Part shown: positions 30,402-38,778 of the stretch, piece after piece
Layout: each line of letters begins with the position of its first letter
How positions within the stretch are numbered: the stretch's first letter is position 1
Assembly: GCA_963765875.1 (NCBI GenBank)
Contig: CAVXYK010000006.1
Coordinates: 641,105-705,104, forward strand
Source: JAWKOK01 sp963765875
GTDB lineage: Bacteria; Chloroflexota; Anaerolineae; Caldilineales; Caldilineaceae
DNA length: 64,000 bases
Reading direction: 5' to 3'
Program-made: the position numbers and the translations under genes
The notes under the pieces: generated by a model
What the model saw: only the letters and a program-made list of their open reading frames with translations
Told to the model about the DNA's origin: nothing
The model's database searches: none

Positions 30402-31528
30402 ATGACTGCACTCCCCATCTCAACTCGACCACGGCTGCGCGAGCTCGGACTGAGCCCCGGCATATTGCCGACTGGCCCACGAAACGCGCTTGAAGATGTT
30501 CCCGGTGTTGGAACGGGCCATTTTACGTTGATCGAAGGAACGGATATTCGCACGGGTGCAACCGCCATTCTGCCCCACGGCGAGAATATCTATCAAGAGA
30601 AGGTACCCGCCGGCATCGTTGTCGGCAACGGCTATGGCAAGCTCATGGGAAGCACGCAGATTGTCGAACTGGGCGAAATCGAGTCGCCGATTGTTCTGAC
30701 GAACACGTTGTCGGTTCCACGTGCGGCTGACGCGATTCTGGATTGGGTGTTGGCGCAACCGGGCAATAAACGGGTCTACTCGGTCAACATGGTGGTCGGC
30801 GAGACCAACGACAGCAAGCTCAACAACATTCGTCGCCGAGCGCTCACGCCGGAGATGATCGGTGAAGCCATTGCATCTGCAAGCGTCGCTTCGGCAAACG
30901 ACAGAGCCGTCAAGGGTCAGACCATTGCCGAGGGAGCGCTCGGCGCGGGGACCGGCACGGTTGCCTTCGGCTGGAAAGGCGGCATCGGCGCAAAGTTCGC
31001 GCCGCCTGCCGGACGAGCTCAGGCGGACACACCATCGGCGTCCTCGTACAGTCGAATTTCGGCGGCGTGCTCCAGATTCTGGGCGCGCCTGTCGGCCTGG
31101 AGTTGGGCCAATACTTCGGCAAGGGAGCGCTCGATCAAGGAGACGCTGACGGCTCGATCATGATTGTGGTGGCCACAGATCTGCCCCTCTCGTCACGCAA
31201 CTTGACGCGGCTGGCACAGCGTGCGCTGGCCGGCCTGGCTCGAACCGGCGCCTCAATGAGCAACGGGTCGGGCGACTACGCCATCGCCATCTCGACGGCT
31301 GAATCGGTTCGCCGCACACCCGAGCGACGACGGCAGATTTCGGCAGTTCCCCAACTGCCCAACGAACTCATTTCAGGTGCATTCCAAGCGGTGATCGAAG
31401 CAACGGAAGAAGCGATCCTCAATTCGATCTTGCGTGCCGAAACCATGACCGGCAACGGAACGACCGTTGAAGCGCTGCCGCTTCACGCCACTATCGAGGT
31501 GCTAAGGCGATACGGACAGATCAGATAG
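30402..31528 (+). CDS. DmpA/BapA-type P1 aminopeptidase, two frame breaks
   Basis: N-terminal nucleophile hydrolase of the DmpA (S58/P1) family, which removes D-Ala, L- or beta-amino acids from short peptides after self-cleavage. Seen are NALEDVPGVGTGHFTLIEG, the Asn-rich VGETNDSKLNN and FGWKGGIG. The expected cleavage point is just before Ser in DADG|SIMIVVATDLPLSSR, whose Ser becomes the nucleophile. Two single-base insertions, in AAA at 30992-30994 and near 31022-31026, break the frame. Correction gives 374 residues through RRLPDEL and HTIGVLVQSNFGGV. A MITE lies directly upstream. Confidence 0.88.
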
Positions 31529-31709
31529 TCTTCCAAGATGTCTATGCGGCCATTCGGCCGATGGCTGCGGGCGAGGAATCCTGACGTCACCGATCTCCAG
31601 ATTCCTCACTCCGTTAGCGCCTTGCGCCCACTTCGTGAACGGATGACATGCATGGTGGTTCCTTCGAAACCAATTCGCGACCCATAATAAATACTCGCCA
31701 GGCGAAAAA

Positions 31710-32729
31710 TCAACTTGTTCGACTGTATCGTTCCCGGATATTGGGAATCAGATAGTCGCTGAAGGCGCGGTCGGCGTCATAAGCAGGCGACCATCCCCAG
31801 TCCATGCGCGCGGCGCTGTCATCCAGATCGGCAGGCCAACTGTCCACGATTTCCTGGCGTGCAGGGTCGGGTGCAAATGAGATCGACGCGTCGGGAAAGG
31901 CATCCAGCACGCGCTCACGGAACTGTTCAGCCGACAGACTGAAGCTGGTGATGTTGTAGACTCGGCGGGTCAGGTTTTCCTGTGGCGCGCTGGACAGGTT
32001 GAGCAGCGCGCTAACCGCATCGGGCATAGCCATAAAGGGGATGCGCGCATCTTCGCGCACAAAGCAGGCATAGGGCTCGCCCTTGGCTGCCGCGTGCAAC
32101 ATCTCGGGACCATAGTCGCTGGTGCCGCCTGATGGCATGGTGAAGGCGCTGACAAGGCCAGGAAAGCGAACACTGCGAAAATCGATAGTCGTCGGCTCTT
32201 CGGCGGCCAGTTGTCGATAGTGCTTGCTGAAGTAGCTGCCCAACATTTCGCAATAGACCTTGTTGCAGCCATACATCGTCCGCGGCTGATTCCACTCAAA
32301 CTCACGCACCCGCTGATAGATGCGTTTGCTCTCCGGATCTGGCATGCCAAAGATGGCGATGGAACTGGGAAAGATGAACTGCACCGGCTGTCGTCGCCAC
32401 TCTGATTGCTCGGCGGCCAGCTTCAGCAATATTAACGTGCCGTCGACATTGACCCGATGGGCCATCTCAGGCGCAAACTCGCTGCGGGTCGAAAGCAGCG
32501 CAGCCAGGTGATAGACAACATCGATCTCAAACTCGCTGACGATACGCGTCAACTCGTTGGCATTCAGTAGATCGGCCTCGATATGGGTCGTCAGATGGCG
32601 AATATCTTCAGGCAGCGGATGCAGATCCATGGTCAGCAGATGATTGGCCCCATCGCCGGCAAGTTGCTTCACCAGCGCATGACCAACCTCGCCGCTGGCG
32701 CCGGTGATGAAGATGACTTTTTTTCGCAT
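31710..32729 (-). CDS. tdh: NAD-dependent L-threonine 3-dehydrogenase, SDR type
   Basis: Extended SDR with the dinucleotide motif VIFITGASGEVGHALV, the catalytic YGCNK (Tyr-Lys) and FRFPGL-type substrate region (DFRSVRFPGLVS). 339 residues, cytoplasmic. It oxidises threonine to 2-amino-3-ketobutyrate. The gene follows kbl on the same strand after about 157 bp that includes a TTCTTCG-type simple repeat, and the next enzyme of the pathway is its neighbour, which supports this over a UDP-sugar epimerase role. AGGAGG lies just before the ATG. Confidence 0.88.
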   Translation of the reverse strand: MRKKVIFITGASGEVGHALVKQLAGDGANHLLTMDLHPLPEDIRHLTTHIEADLLNANELTRIVSEFEIDVVYHLAALLSTRSEFAPEMAHRVNVDGTLILLKLAAEQSEWRRQPVQFIFPSSIAIFGMPDPESKRIYQRVREFEWNQPRTMYGCNKVYCEMLGSYFSKHYRQLAAEEPTTIDFRSVRFPGLVSAFTMPSGGTSDYGPEMLHAAAKGEPYACFVREDARIPFMAMPDAVSALLNLSSAPQENLTRRVYNITSFSLSAEQFRERVLDAFPDASISFAPDPARQEIVDSWPADLDDSAARMDWGWSPAYDADRAFSDYLIPNIRERYSRTS

Positions 32730-32827
32730 TGTTCCTCCTGTGAAAACAAAGATCTAGAAAAAAAGATCAAAGAACGCGTGGCGACACGTATGCTGCAATC
32801 GGATGCATCAGGGTGCGACGCAGGTGT

Positions 32828-32880
32828 TTGTTCTTCGTTCTTGGTTCTTCGTTCTTGGCTCTTTGTTTCTTGTTCTTCGC
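32828..32880. repeat. Simple repeat GTTCTTCGTTCTTGG
   Basis: Degenerate GTTCTT-based repeats over about 50 bp between kbl and tdh, strongly pyrimidine-biased on the plus strand. No coding meaning. Confidence 0.8.
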
Positions 32881-32886
32881 TATTTC

Positions 32887-34104
32887 TCAAATGACGTCCA
32901 ACTCACGCCCAACTCGCCCAAAAATATCCAGGGCTGAAGAGAGGTCGTCGGAGGTGTGGGCGGCCGAGTTCATGACACGAATGCGGGCTTTGCCCATGGG
33001 AACCGTTGGGAAACCGATGGCCATGGCAAACAGGCCCTCTTCAAAGAGGCGGCGGCTGAAGGCCTGGGCCAGCGGCGCCTCGCCCAGCATCACCGGCACG
33101 ATGGGCGTCTGCGAATGGCCGATATCAAAGCCCAGATCGCTCATACCTCGTTTGAAACGATCCGCATTGGCCCAGAGGCGATCAACCAGTTCAGTAGACG
33201 ATTCGAGGATATTGACGGATTCGATACAGGCCGCCACGTCTGGGGCAGTCATGGCGCTGGAGAAGAGGAACGGGCGTCCCCGCTGTCGCAACCAGTCAAC
33301 GACGGTGCGGTTGCCGGCCACGAGCCCACCGACCACGCCAAAAGCCTTGCTCAACGTGCCGACCTCGACTTGGACGCGCCCGTGCAGTCCGAAATGATCG
33401 ACGATGCCGCGGCCGCCCCGCCCCATCACGCCTTCACCGTGGGCATCATCAACCATGAGCACGATGTTGTGCTCCTCGGCGACATCGCAGATCTTGTCGA
33501 GCGGTGCGATGTCGCCGTCCATGCTGAAGACACCGTCGGTGACGATCAGCCGCCGGCCCGCTTCGGTCATTTCGACGATTTTTCGACGCAGGTCATCGAC
33601 ATCATTGTGGGCGTAGCGTACAACTTTCGCCCCGGAAAGCCGACAGCCATCGATGATCGAGGCATGGTTCAATTCATCGGAAAAAATGGTGTCACCCTTG
33701 CCGACAAGCGCAGGAATTGTCGCTATATTGGCGGAGAAACCGCTCTGAAAAGTGATGCACGCCTCAGCACCCTTGAAGCTGGCCAGCTTGCGTTCCAGTT
33801 CAAGATGGAGTGACATCGTTCCCGCGATCGTGCGTACAGCGCCCGGACCAATGCCGTAGCGGTCGATGGCATCCTTGGCGGCCGTGCGCAGACGCGGATC
33901 GTTGGCCAAGCCGAGATAGTTGTTGGCGCAGAAATTCAGCAGACGGCGCCCTTCGATGGTTACCCAACCATCCATCGGCGAATCAATGGTACGAATATTG
34001 GCAAGAAGTCCGGCTTCCTCCAGACTGGCCAGTTCTTCGTCAATCCAATGCAGTGTGGGGTTTTTGCTGAGAAGAGAGAGCGGGGAAGAGTCTTGGCTTT
34101 TCAT
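32887..34104 (-). CDS. kbl: Glycine C-acetyltransferase (2-amino-3-ketobutyrate CoA ligase)
   Basis: PLP-dependent alpha-oxoamine synthase of 405 residues that splits 2-amino-3-ketobutyrate with CoA into glycine and acetyl-CoA. Motifs: NFCANNYLGLANDPRL, GPGAVRTIAGTMSLHLELE, MVDDAHGEGVMG (PLP Asp-His) and VEVGTLSKAFGVVGG with the PLP Lys. Start after AAGGAGACCCA. It is upstream of tdh and presumably cotranscribed with it, forming the threonine-to-glycine route. Confidence 0.94.
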   Translation of the reverse strand: MKSQDSSPLSLLSKNPTLHWIDEELASLEEAGLLANIRTIDSPMDGWVTIEGRRLLNFCANNYLGLANDPRLRTAAKDAIDRYGIGPGAVRTIAGTMSLHLELERKLASFKGAEACITFQSGFSANIATIPALVGKGDTIFSDELNHASIIDGCRLSGAKVVRYAHNDVDDLRRKIVEMTEAGRRLIVTDGVFSMDGDIAPLDKICDVAEEHNIVLMVDDAHGEGVMGRGGRGIVDHFGLHGRVQVEVGTLSKAFGVVGGLVAGNRTVVDWLRQRGRPFLFSSAMTAPDVAACIESVNILESSTELVDRLWANADRFKRGMSDLGFDIGHSQTPIVPVMLGEAPLAQAFSRRLFEEGLFAMAIGFPTVPMGKARIRVMNSAAHTSDDLSSALDIFGRVGRELDVI

Positions 34105-34523
34105 TGGGTCTCCTTACTGCTCGAAAGCGATCAATCTCGACCGCCTGTTCCACTTTGAACTGTTGTGAATCGTACATCGCTCACGCCTGAGCGTCAATGT
34201 TGCGTAGGTCAGTCTCGTCCAGATTGCTCGCACCCGATGGAATCCGGCTGCTGTCAACGAAAAGCGCCCTCGGGTGCTGAGATTCTGATCCGCCTCAGCC
34301 GCTTCTCGTTGATAGCGGCGGGTTTTGGCCTTGCCGCAGTAAGGCCAGGCTCTGAAGATTAGGTGCGATTGGCTCATGCTGTGCGCCACCTCTTCCAAGT
34401 TGACCCGCACGATGTTATACTTGAACAAAGTTGGACAAGAGTTCGATAGAGCGTCAGATACGAAGTTAAGAAGTGCAGTCAAGAAGTGCAGTTAAGAAGT
34501 GAAGTGATGGAGAAGCTCAATAG
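34105..34523. other. Intergenic region with inverted and tandem repeats
   Basis: No supported gene. It holds an inverted repeat of about 25 bp (GGCTGCTGTCAACGAAAAGC at 34244 and its partner ending near 34320), a hairpin TGGCCTT...AAGGCCA near 34331, and just before hflX a short tandem of AAGAAGTGCAGTT-like units (34463-34503). The 17-mer GATGGAATCCGGCTGCT also occurs near 6553. Confidence 0.7.
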
Positions 34524-35963
34524 ATGGCAAATCCGGATTCATTCAATCCCAATGCTGGCGTGAGCCACAAGATCGATGATGACGATCGCAGTCGCAGGAC
34601 CGTCGAACGCGACAAGAGCGGCCTGGTTTCGACCACCCCGCCGCCTGAGCGCGCCATCGTCGTCGGTGTCGAACTGTCGGGCCAGCCGGGGCTGCTGCCG
34701 CTGGAAGATTCGCTGGACGAACTGGCGCTACTTGCAGATACGGCGGGCGTCGAAGTCGTCGGCTCGATCTCCCAGAGGCTCAATAAGGCGAACCCCGCCA
34801 CTCTGATGGGGTCCGGCAAGTTGGAAGAGCTGAAGATGGCGGCCCTGGATTTGGAAGCCGAGGTCGTCATTTTTGATGACGAACTGTCGCCGCGCCAGCA
34901 GCGCGAGTTGGAGAAGTATCTGGGCGACGAGATCAAGGTCATCGATCGGACGGCATTGATTCTCGACATTTTTGCACGCCATGCTCGTACCAGCGAGGGA
35001 ACCGTTCAGGTTGAACTCGCTCAGTACGAATACCGCCTGCCGCGCCTTACGCGTGCCTGGACCCACTTGGCACGCCAAGCAGGCGGCCGGGCAGGCGGCG
35101 CCAGTGGCGGTGTCGGCGTACGCGGCCCCGGAGAGACCCAGCTTGAGGTCGATCGTAGAGAGATCAACCGGCGCATCTCTTTCCTGAAAAGCCAGCTCCA
35201 GGATATCCAGAAGCACCGCAATCAGTATCGACGCCAACGTCGCAAGTCTGCCGTCTCTGTCATCGCGCTGGTCGGATACACCAACGCCGGCAAAAGCACG
35301 CTACTCAACGCGCTTACAGGCGCAGATGGTGAGGCCGGGGTGCTGGCTGAAGACCAGCTCTTCGCCACCCTGGATCCCACGACAAGACGTGTTGAACTGA
35401 CCAGCGGCCGCACCGGCCTCTTCACGGATACGGTCGGTTTCATCCAGAAACTGCCGACAGCGCTGGTCGCTTCCTTCCGCGCAACACTGGAGGAAGTGAC
35501 GGAAGCCGATCTGCTGGTCCATGTCGTCGATGGATCTCATCTCAACATGGATGAACAGGTGGCGGCTGTCGAGGAAGTGCTGGAAGAATTGGGCGCAGGC
35601 GATAAACCGGTCATCACGGCATTGAACAAAATCGATCTGATCGACCGTGATGATTCGGATGCCATGCATGCAATCCGCGAGGCGCTCGACGACTACCCCA
35701 ATGCTGTCGCTATCAGCGCCAAGAACGGCGAAGGCATTGATCAGCTCCTCGACACTGTCGATGAGGTACTGCGGCAACGCATGATCGGCATTGAGGTCCT
35801 GATCCCCTACGCTGAAGGCGGATTGGTCGCGATGATTCATAGTCACGGTGTTGTGGACCAAGAGGAACACCTGGCTCAAGGCACGCGCATCTCGGGTCGT
35901 GTGCCAACGACCCTTGCCGGACGCTATACTGAATACAGCACGGATTTACTCGATCTGCCATGA
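34524..35963 (+). CDS. hflX: GTPase HflX
   Basis: Ribosome-associated GTPase that splits stalled 70S ribosomes. 479 residues. The N-terminal HflX domain has NPATLMGSGKLEELK and DDELSPRQQRELEKYL, then the Gly-rich GGRAGGASGGVGVRGPGETQLEVDRR. The G domain has GYTNAGKSTLLNALTG (G1), DTVGFIQKLPTALVASF (G3) and NKIDLI (G4). Start ATG 34524. It stands alone between a repeat-rich gap upstream and 350 bp of unassigned DNA downstream. Confidence 0.96.
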   Translation: MANPDSFNPNAGVSHKIDDDDRSRRTVERDKSGLVSTTPPPERAIVVGVELSGQPGLLPLEDSLDELALLADTAGVEVVGSISQRLNKANPATLMGSGKLEELKMAALDLEAEVVIFDDELSPRQQRELEKYLGDEIKVIDRTALILDIFARHARTSEGTVQVELAQYEYRLPRLTRAWTHLARQAGGRAGGASGGVGVRGPGETQLEVDRREINRRISFLKSQLQDIQKHRNQYRRQRRKSAVSVIALVGYTNAGKSTLLNALTGADGEAGVLAEDQLFATLDPTTRRVELTSGRTGLFTDTVGFIQKLPTALVASFRATLEEVTEADLLVHVVDGSHLNMDEQVAAVEEVLEELGAGDKPVITALNKIDLIDRDDSDAMHAIREALDDYPNAVAISAKNGEGIDQLLDTVDEVLRQRMIGIEVLIPYAEGGLVAMIHSHGVVDQEEHLAQGTRISGRVPTTLAGRYTEYSTDLLDLP

Positions 35964-36314
35964 TGGTTCGCTGCGGCCTTGCTACCGCTGCCATGCCCAG
36001 ATCGGAGCAGTTCTGGTATGCGCGATCGCTTAACTGAAGCGTGCATTGGCACCGTAGTTACTCACATATTGTCCGGTACGTGTGATAAACTTGCCGGAGC
36101 GCCCAATCTCTGGCGTGTCAGTTTGGCTTGAGATAGACGCGATACTGCAGGTCGTTTCACAGGCCAGAGACTTAACAGGTCAGAGGTGTACGTTCTTCAA
36201 TCATTCAACATTTTCACGCATACGCTATGACTGGGCAACGTCGCCCCTCTTAAGAGCAACCCTAGAGACTCAAGCGTCAACTACCAACCGATTCAACCTG
36301 AAGGAGAACCGTCA
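35964..36314. other. Intergenic region before gltA
   Basis: 351 bp with no gene, strong promoter or repeat that I can defend, apart from AAGGAG directly before the citrate synthase start at 36315. Confidence 0.6.
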
Positions 36315-37602
36315 ATGAGCAATAACACCTTCACGATCACCGATAATCGAACCGGAACGTCTTATGATGTTCCGATAGACCACAGCACCATCAACGCGAT
36401 GGCACTGCGCCAGATCAAGGTCGATCCCGAAGAATTCGGCACCATGACCTACGATCCAGGGTACAGCAATACGGCAGCCTGCAAGAGCGAAATTACCTAC
36501 ATCGACGGCGACAAGGGCATTCTGCGCTATCGAGGCTACCCGATTGAGCAATTGGCCGAGCATTCGAGTTTTCTTGAAGTGGCTTACTTGCTCATCAACG
36601 GCGAGTTGCCGGACAAGGAAACCGCAAAGGCCTGGGAATACGACGTTACTCACCACACCTATGTGCATGAGAATCTTGTCGGACTCCTTCGATCGTTCCG
36701 CTATGATGCCCACCCCATGGGCATGATGATCAGCGCGCTAGCCTTTATGTCAACAATGCATCCCGAGGCAAACGAGGTCGAGGACGAGGCAATCCGTAAC
36801 AAGCAGATCCTGCGTATGTTGGGCAAACTGCCGACCATTGCCGCCATCGGCTATCGTCACCGCATCGGTCGCCCCATGAACTACCCCAATAGTGACCTGG
36901 GCTATACGGCAAATTTCCTCTACATGCTCGACTACATGGGTCAGAGCGAGTATGAAGTCGATCCGGTTTTGGCCAAGGCGTTGGACATTCTCCTGATCTT
37001 GCATGCGGACCACGAGCAGAATTGCTCGACATCAGTCATGCGGGCGATCGGCTCATCCCACGCCGACCCGTATAGCGCCATGGCCGGCGCGGCTGCTGCG
37101 CTCTTTGGGCCTCGACATGGCGGCGCAAACGAAGCCGTCATTCGCATGTTGAATGAGATTGGCGATGCAAAGCAGGTCCCGGAATATATGGATCGCGTGA
37201 AGAAACGTGAGTTCCGTCTGATGGGCTTCGGCCATCGCGGTCTACAAGAACTACGACCCGCGTGCCAAGATCATCAAGGAGATCGCACATGAGGTCTTCG
37301 AAGTGACCGGCAGCAACCCGCTGATCGACATTGCCGTTGCGCTGGAGGAGATCGCGCTCAATGACGACTTCTTCCTGAGCCGCAACCTCTATCCCAACGT
37401 CGACTTCTACAGCGGCATTATCTATCAGGCCATGGGCTTCCCGCCGGACATGTTCACTGTCCTCTTCACGCTTGGCCGTGCGCCCGGTTGGCTGGCGCAG
37501 TGGAACGAGCTGATCAAGGATCCGGAACAGCGGATCGCCCGCCCGCGTCAGATCTATCTCGGGGCCGACGAGCGAGATTATGTGCCCCTGAGCGAACGCT
37601 AG
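36315..37602 (+). CDS. gltA: Citrate synthase, one frame break
   Basis: Condenses oxaloacetate and acetyl-CoA at entry to the citric acid cycle. ATG 36315 follows AAGGAGAACCGTCA. Motifs: GDKGILRYRGYPIEQLAE, LHADHEQNCSTSVMRAIGSS (catalytic His) and GPRHGGANEAVIRML (second His). At 37239-37240 an extra G shifts the frame inside the conserved GFGHRVYKNYDPRAKI segment, and the corrected protein continues through SGIIYQAMGFPPDMF and LFTLGRAPGWLAQW to 428 residues. The break in a core motif of a central enzyme is best explained as a base-calling error. Confidence 0.94.
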
Positions 37603-37653
37603 AATCCACGGATAGACCACTGGCTCGGAAACGCTTTTCGGGGCCAAGTTGAT

Positions 37654-37697
37654 AAAAAGTAGAGGGGCTGACTAGATTGTCAGCCCCTCTACTTTTT
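37654..37697. terminator. Strong bidirectional terminator
   Basis: A perfect 19-bp stem (AAAAAGTAGAGGGGCTGAC and complement) with a six-base loop and T-tracts on both strands, between gltA and the convergent isomerase-like gene. Confidence 0.92.
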
Positions 37698-37742
37698 ATG
37701 TCGGTTTTTTGCCCTGCCATTTTTGGGCAAGAACCAGGATCA

Positions 37743-37801
37743 CGGTAGGGGCGATCCTTGCGGTCGTCCGAAACTACCGACCACAAGGATCGCCCCTACC
37801 G
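37743..37801. repeat. 18-bp perfect inverted repeat
   Basis: CGGTAGGGGCGATCCTTG at 37743-37760 and its exact reverse complement at 37784-37801, with near matches continuing inward (CGGTCG/CGACC). A related half-unit is at about 46385-46425 (inverted CGTAGGGAGCGACCCTTGCG). A REP-like dispersed unit. Confidence 0.85.
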
Positions 37802-37835
37802 GAAAATTATGGTCTTCAACGAACAGCGCCTTGGC

Positions 37836-38681
37836 CTAGACCAAATACTGAGCCAGGAATTGCTGAGCCAGGGCCAATCCACGCATGGCCAACTCCGGGG
37901 TGTCACTCCAGACCGGATCTTCATGCTCCAGGCTCAACACATCATCATAGCCGACCTGATAGAGTGTATCGATATATCGGGCCCAGTCCACATGCCCGTA
38001 GCCGGGCAGACGATAGCGCCACCACTCTGCCGGCATTGTGGCCTCCAACTGGCGACCATAGATGCCGAACGCGTTGCGTCCGGCTGCCAGGATTTCAGTG
38101 TCCTTAGCATGCGCATGATAGATCCTGTCAGCAAAATCCCAGATCGGCTGGATGTAGTCGATGCCGAGCCAGTAGAAGTGTGACGGATCGTAGCAGAGAC
38201 CCAGCGCAGGAGACGGCACCGCGGTGAACATCGCATCCCACAGTTCTGGCGTAATGGCCAGCATACTGCCGTTGCGCGGCCAATTCTCAAAGGCCAATCG
38301 TACACCCTTGGCCTCGCCATGGGCGGCAATCGGCGTGTAGACATCGGCAAAAATGGCGATATTCTCGTCGGCGCTGAGACTCATGTCACGGCCAATCAAA
38401 TGAGTGATCACGCCGATGTCCTGGGCTGAAGCCCAATCGATGGCCGCTTTGACCTCGTCGATGATGGCTTCTTGGCGTGCCGCATCTTTGCTCAGATCGG
38501 GTGGGACGACTGCGCTTGTGGCAAAGGCAACTTTGCCTTGCTCGCGAACAAATTCAGTTGCGCTATCGTCATTCGGCGGAACGTCAAATGCCTCGTAGCC
38601 AAGCGCTATCGCGCCGGTAACAAAGTCGTTGTAGGCCATCTGACGCAGACCACGATTGCTCTGAAAACAGCCCAGTATCAT
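37836..38681 (-). CDS. Sugar phosphate isomerase/epimerase-like TIM barrel
   Basis: 281-residue protein of the xylose-isomerase-like (AP endonuclease 2) TIM-barrel family. Metal-binding type positions are visible in VRLAFENWP (Glu), LGLCYDPSHFYW (Asp and His), YHAHAKDTE (His) and the C-terminal VLSLEHEDP (Glu). Probably isomerises or epimerises a sugar or inositol derivative; the substrate is not given by the sequence and no sugar operon surrounds it. Convergent with gltA across the terminator at 37654. Confidence 0.85.
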   Translation of the reverse strand: MILGCFQSNRGLRQMAYNDFVTGAIALGYEAFDVPPNDDSATEFVREQGKVAFATSAVVPPDLSKDAARQEAIIDEVKAAIDWASAQDIGVITHLIGRDMSLSADENIAIFADVYTPIAAHGEAKGVRLAFENWPRNGSMLAITPELWDAMFTAVPSPALGLCYDPSHFYWLGIDYIQPIWDFADRIYHAHAKDTEILAAGRNAFGIYGRQLEATMPAEWWRYRLPGYGHVDWARYIDTLYQVGYDDVLSLEHEDPVWSDTPELAMRGLALAQQFLAQYLV

Positions 38682-38778
38682 GGTTTTCTGCTCCTCAAAA
38701 AGGTGGGAAGGGATCTGTTTCTACTCACACCGGGCGACCACCAGGGTCATGCCCAGCATTACTCCTACTCCATCGTGC

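Noticed and set aside
31710..32729. UDP-glucose epimerase-like function for the SDR beside kbl
   Set aside because: The neighbouring glycine C-acetyltransferase and the sequence pattern favour SDR-type threonine dehydrogenase.
34165..34362. 65-codon plus-strand frame before hflX
   Set aside because: It covers an inverted repeat and has no ribosome site.
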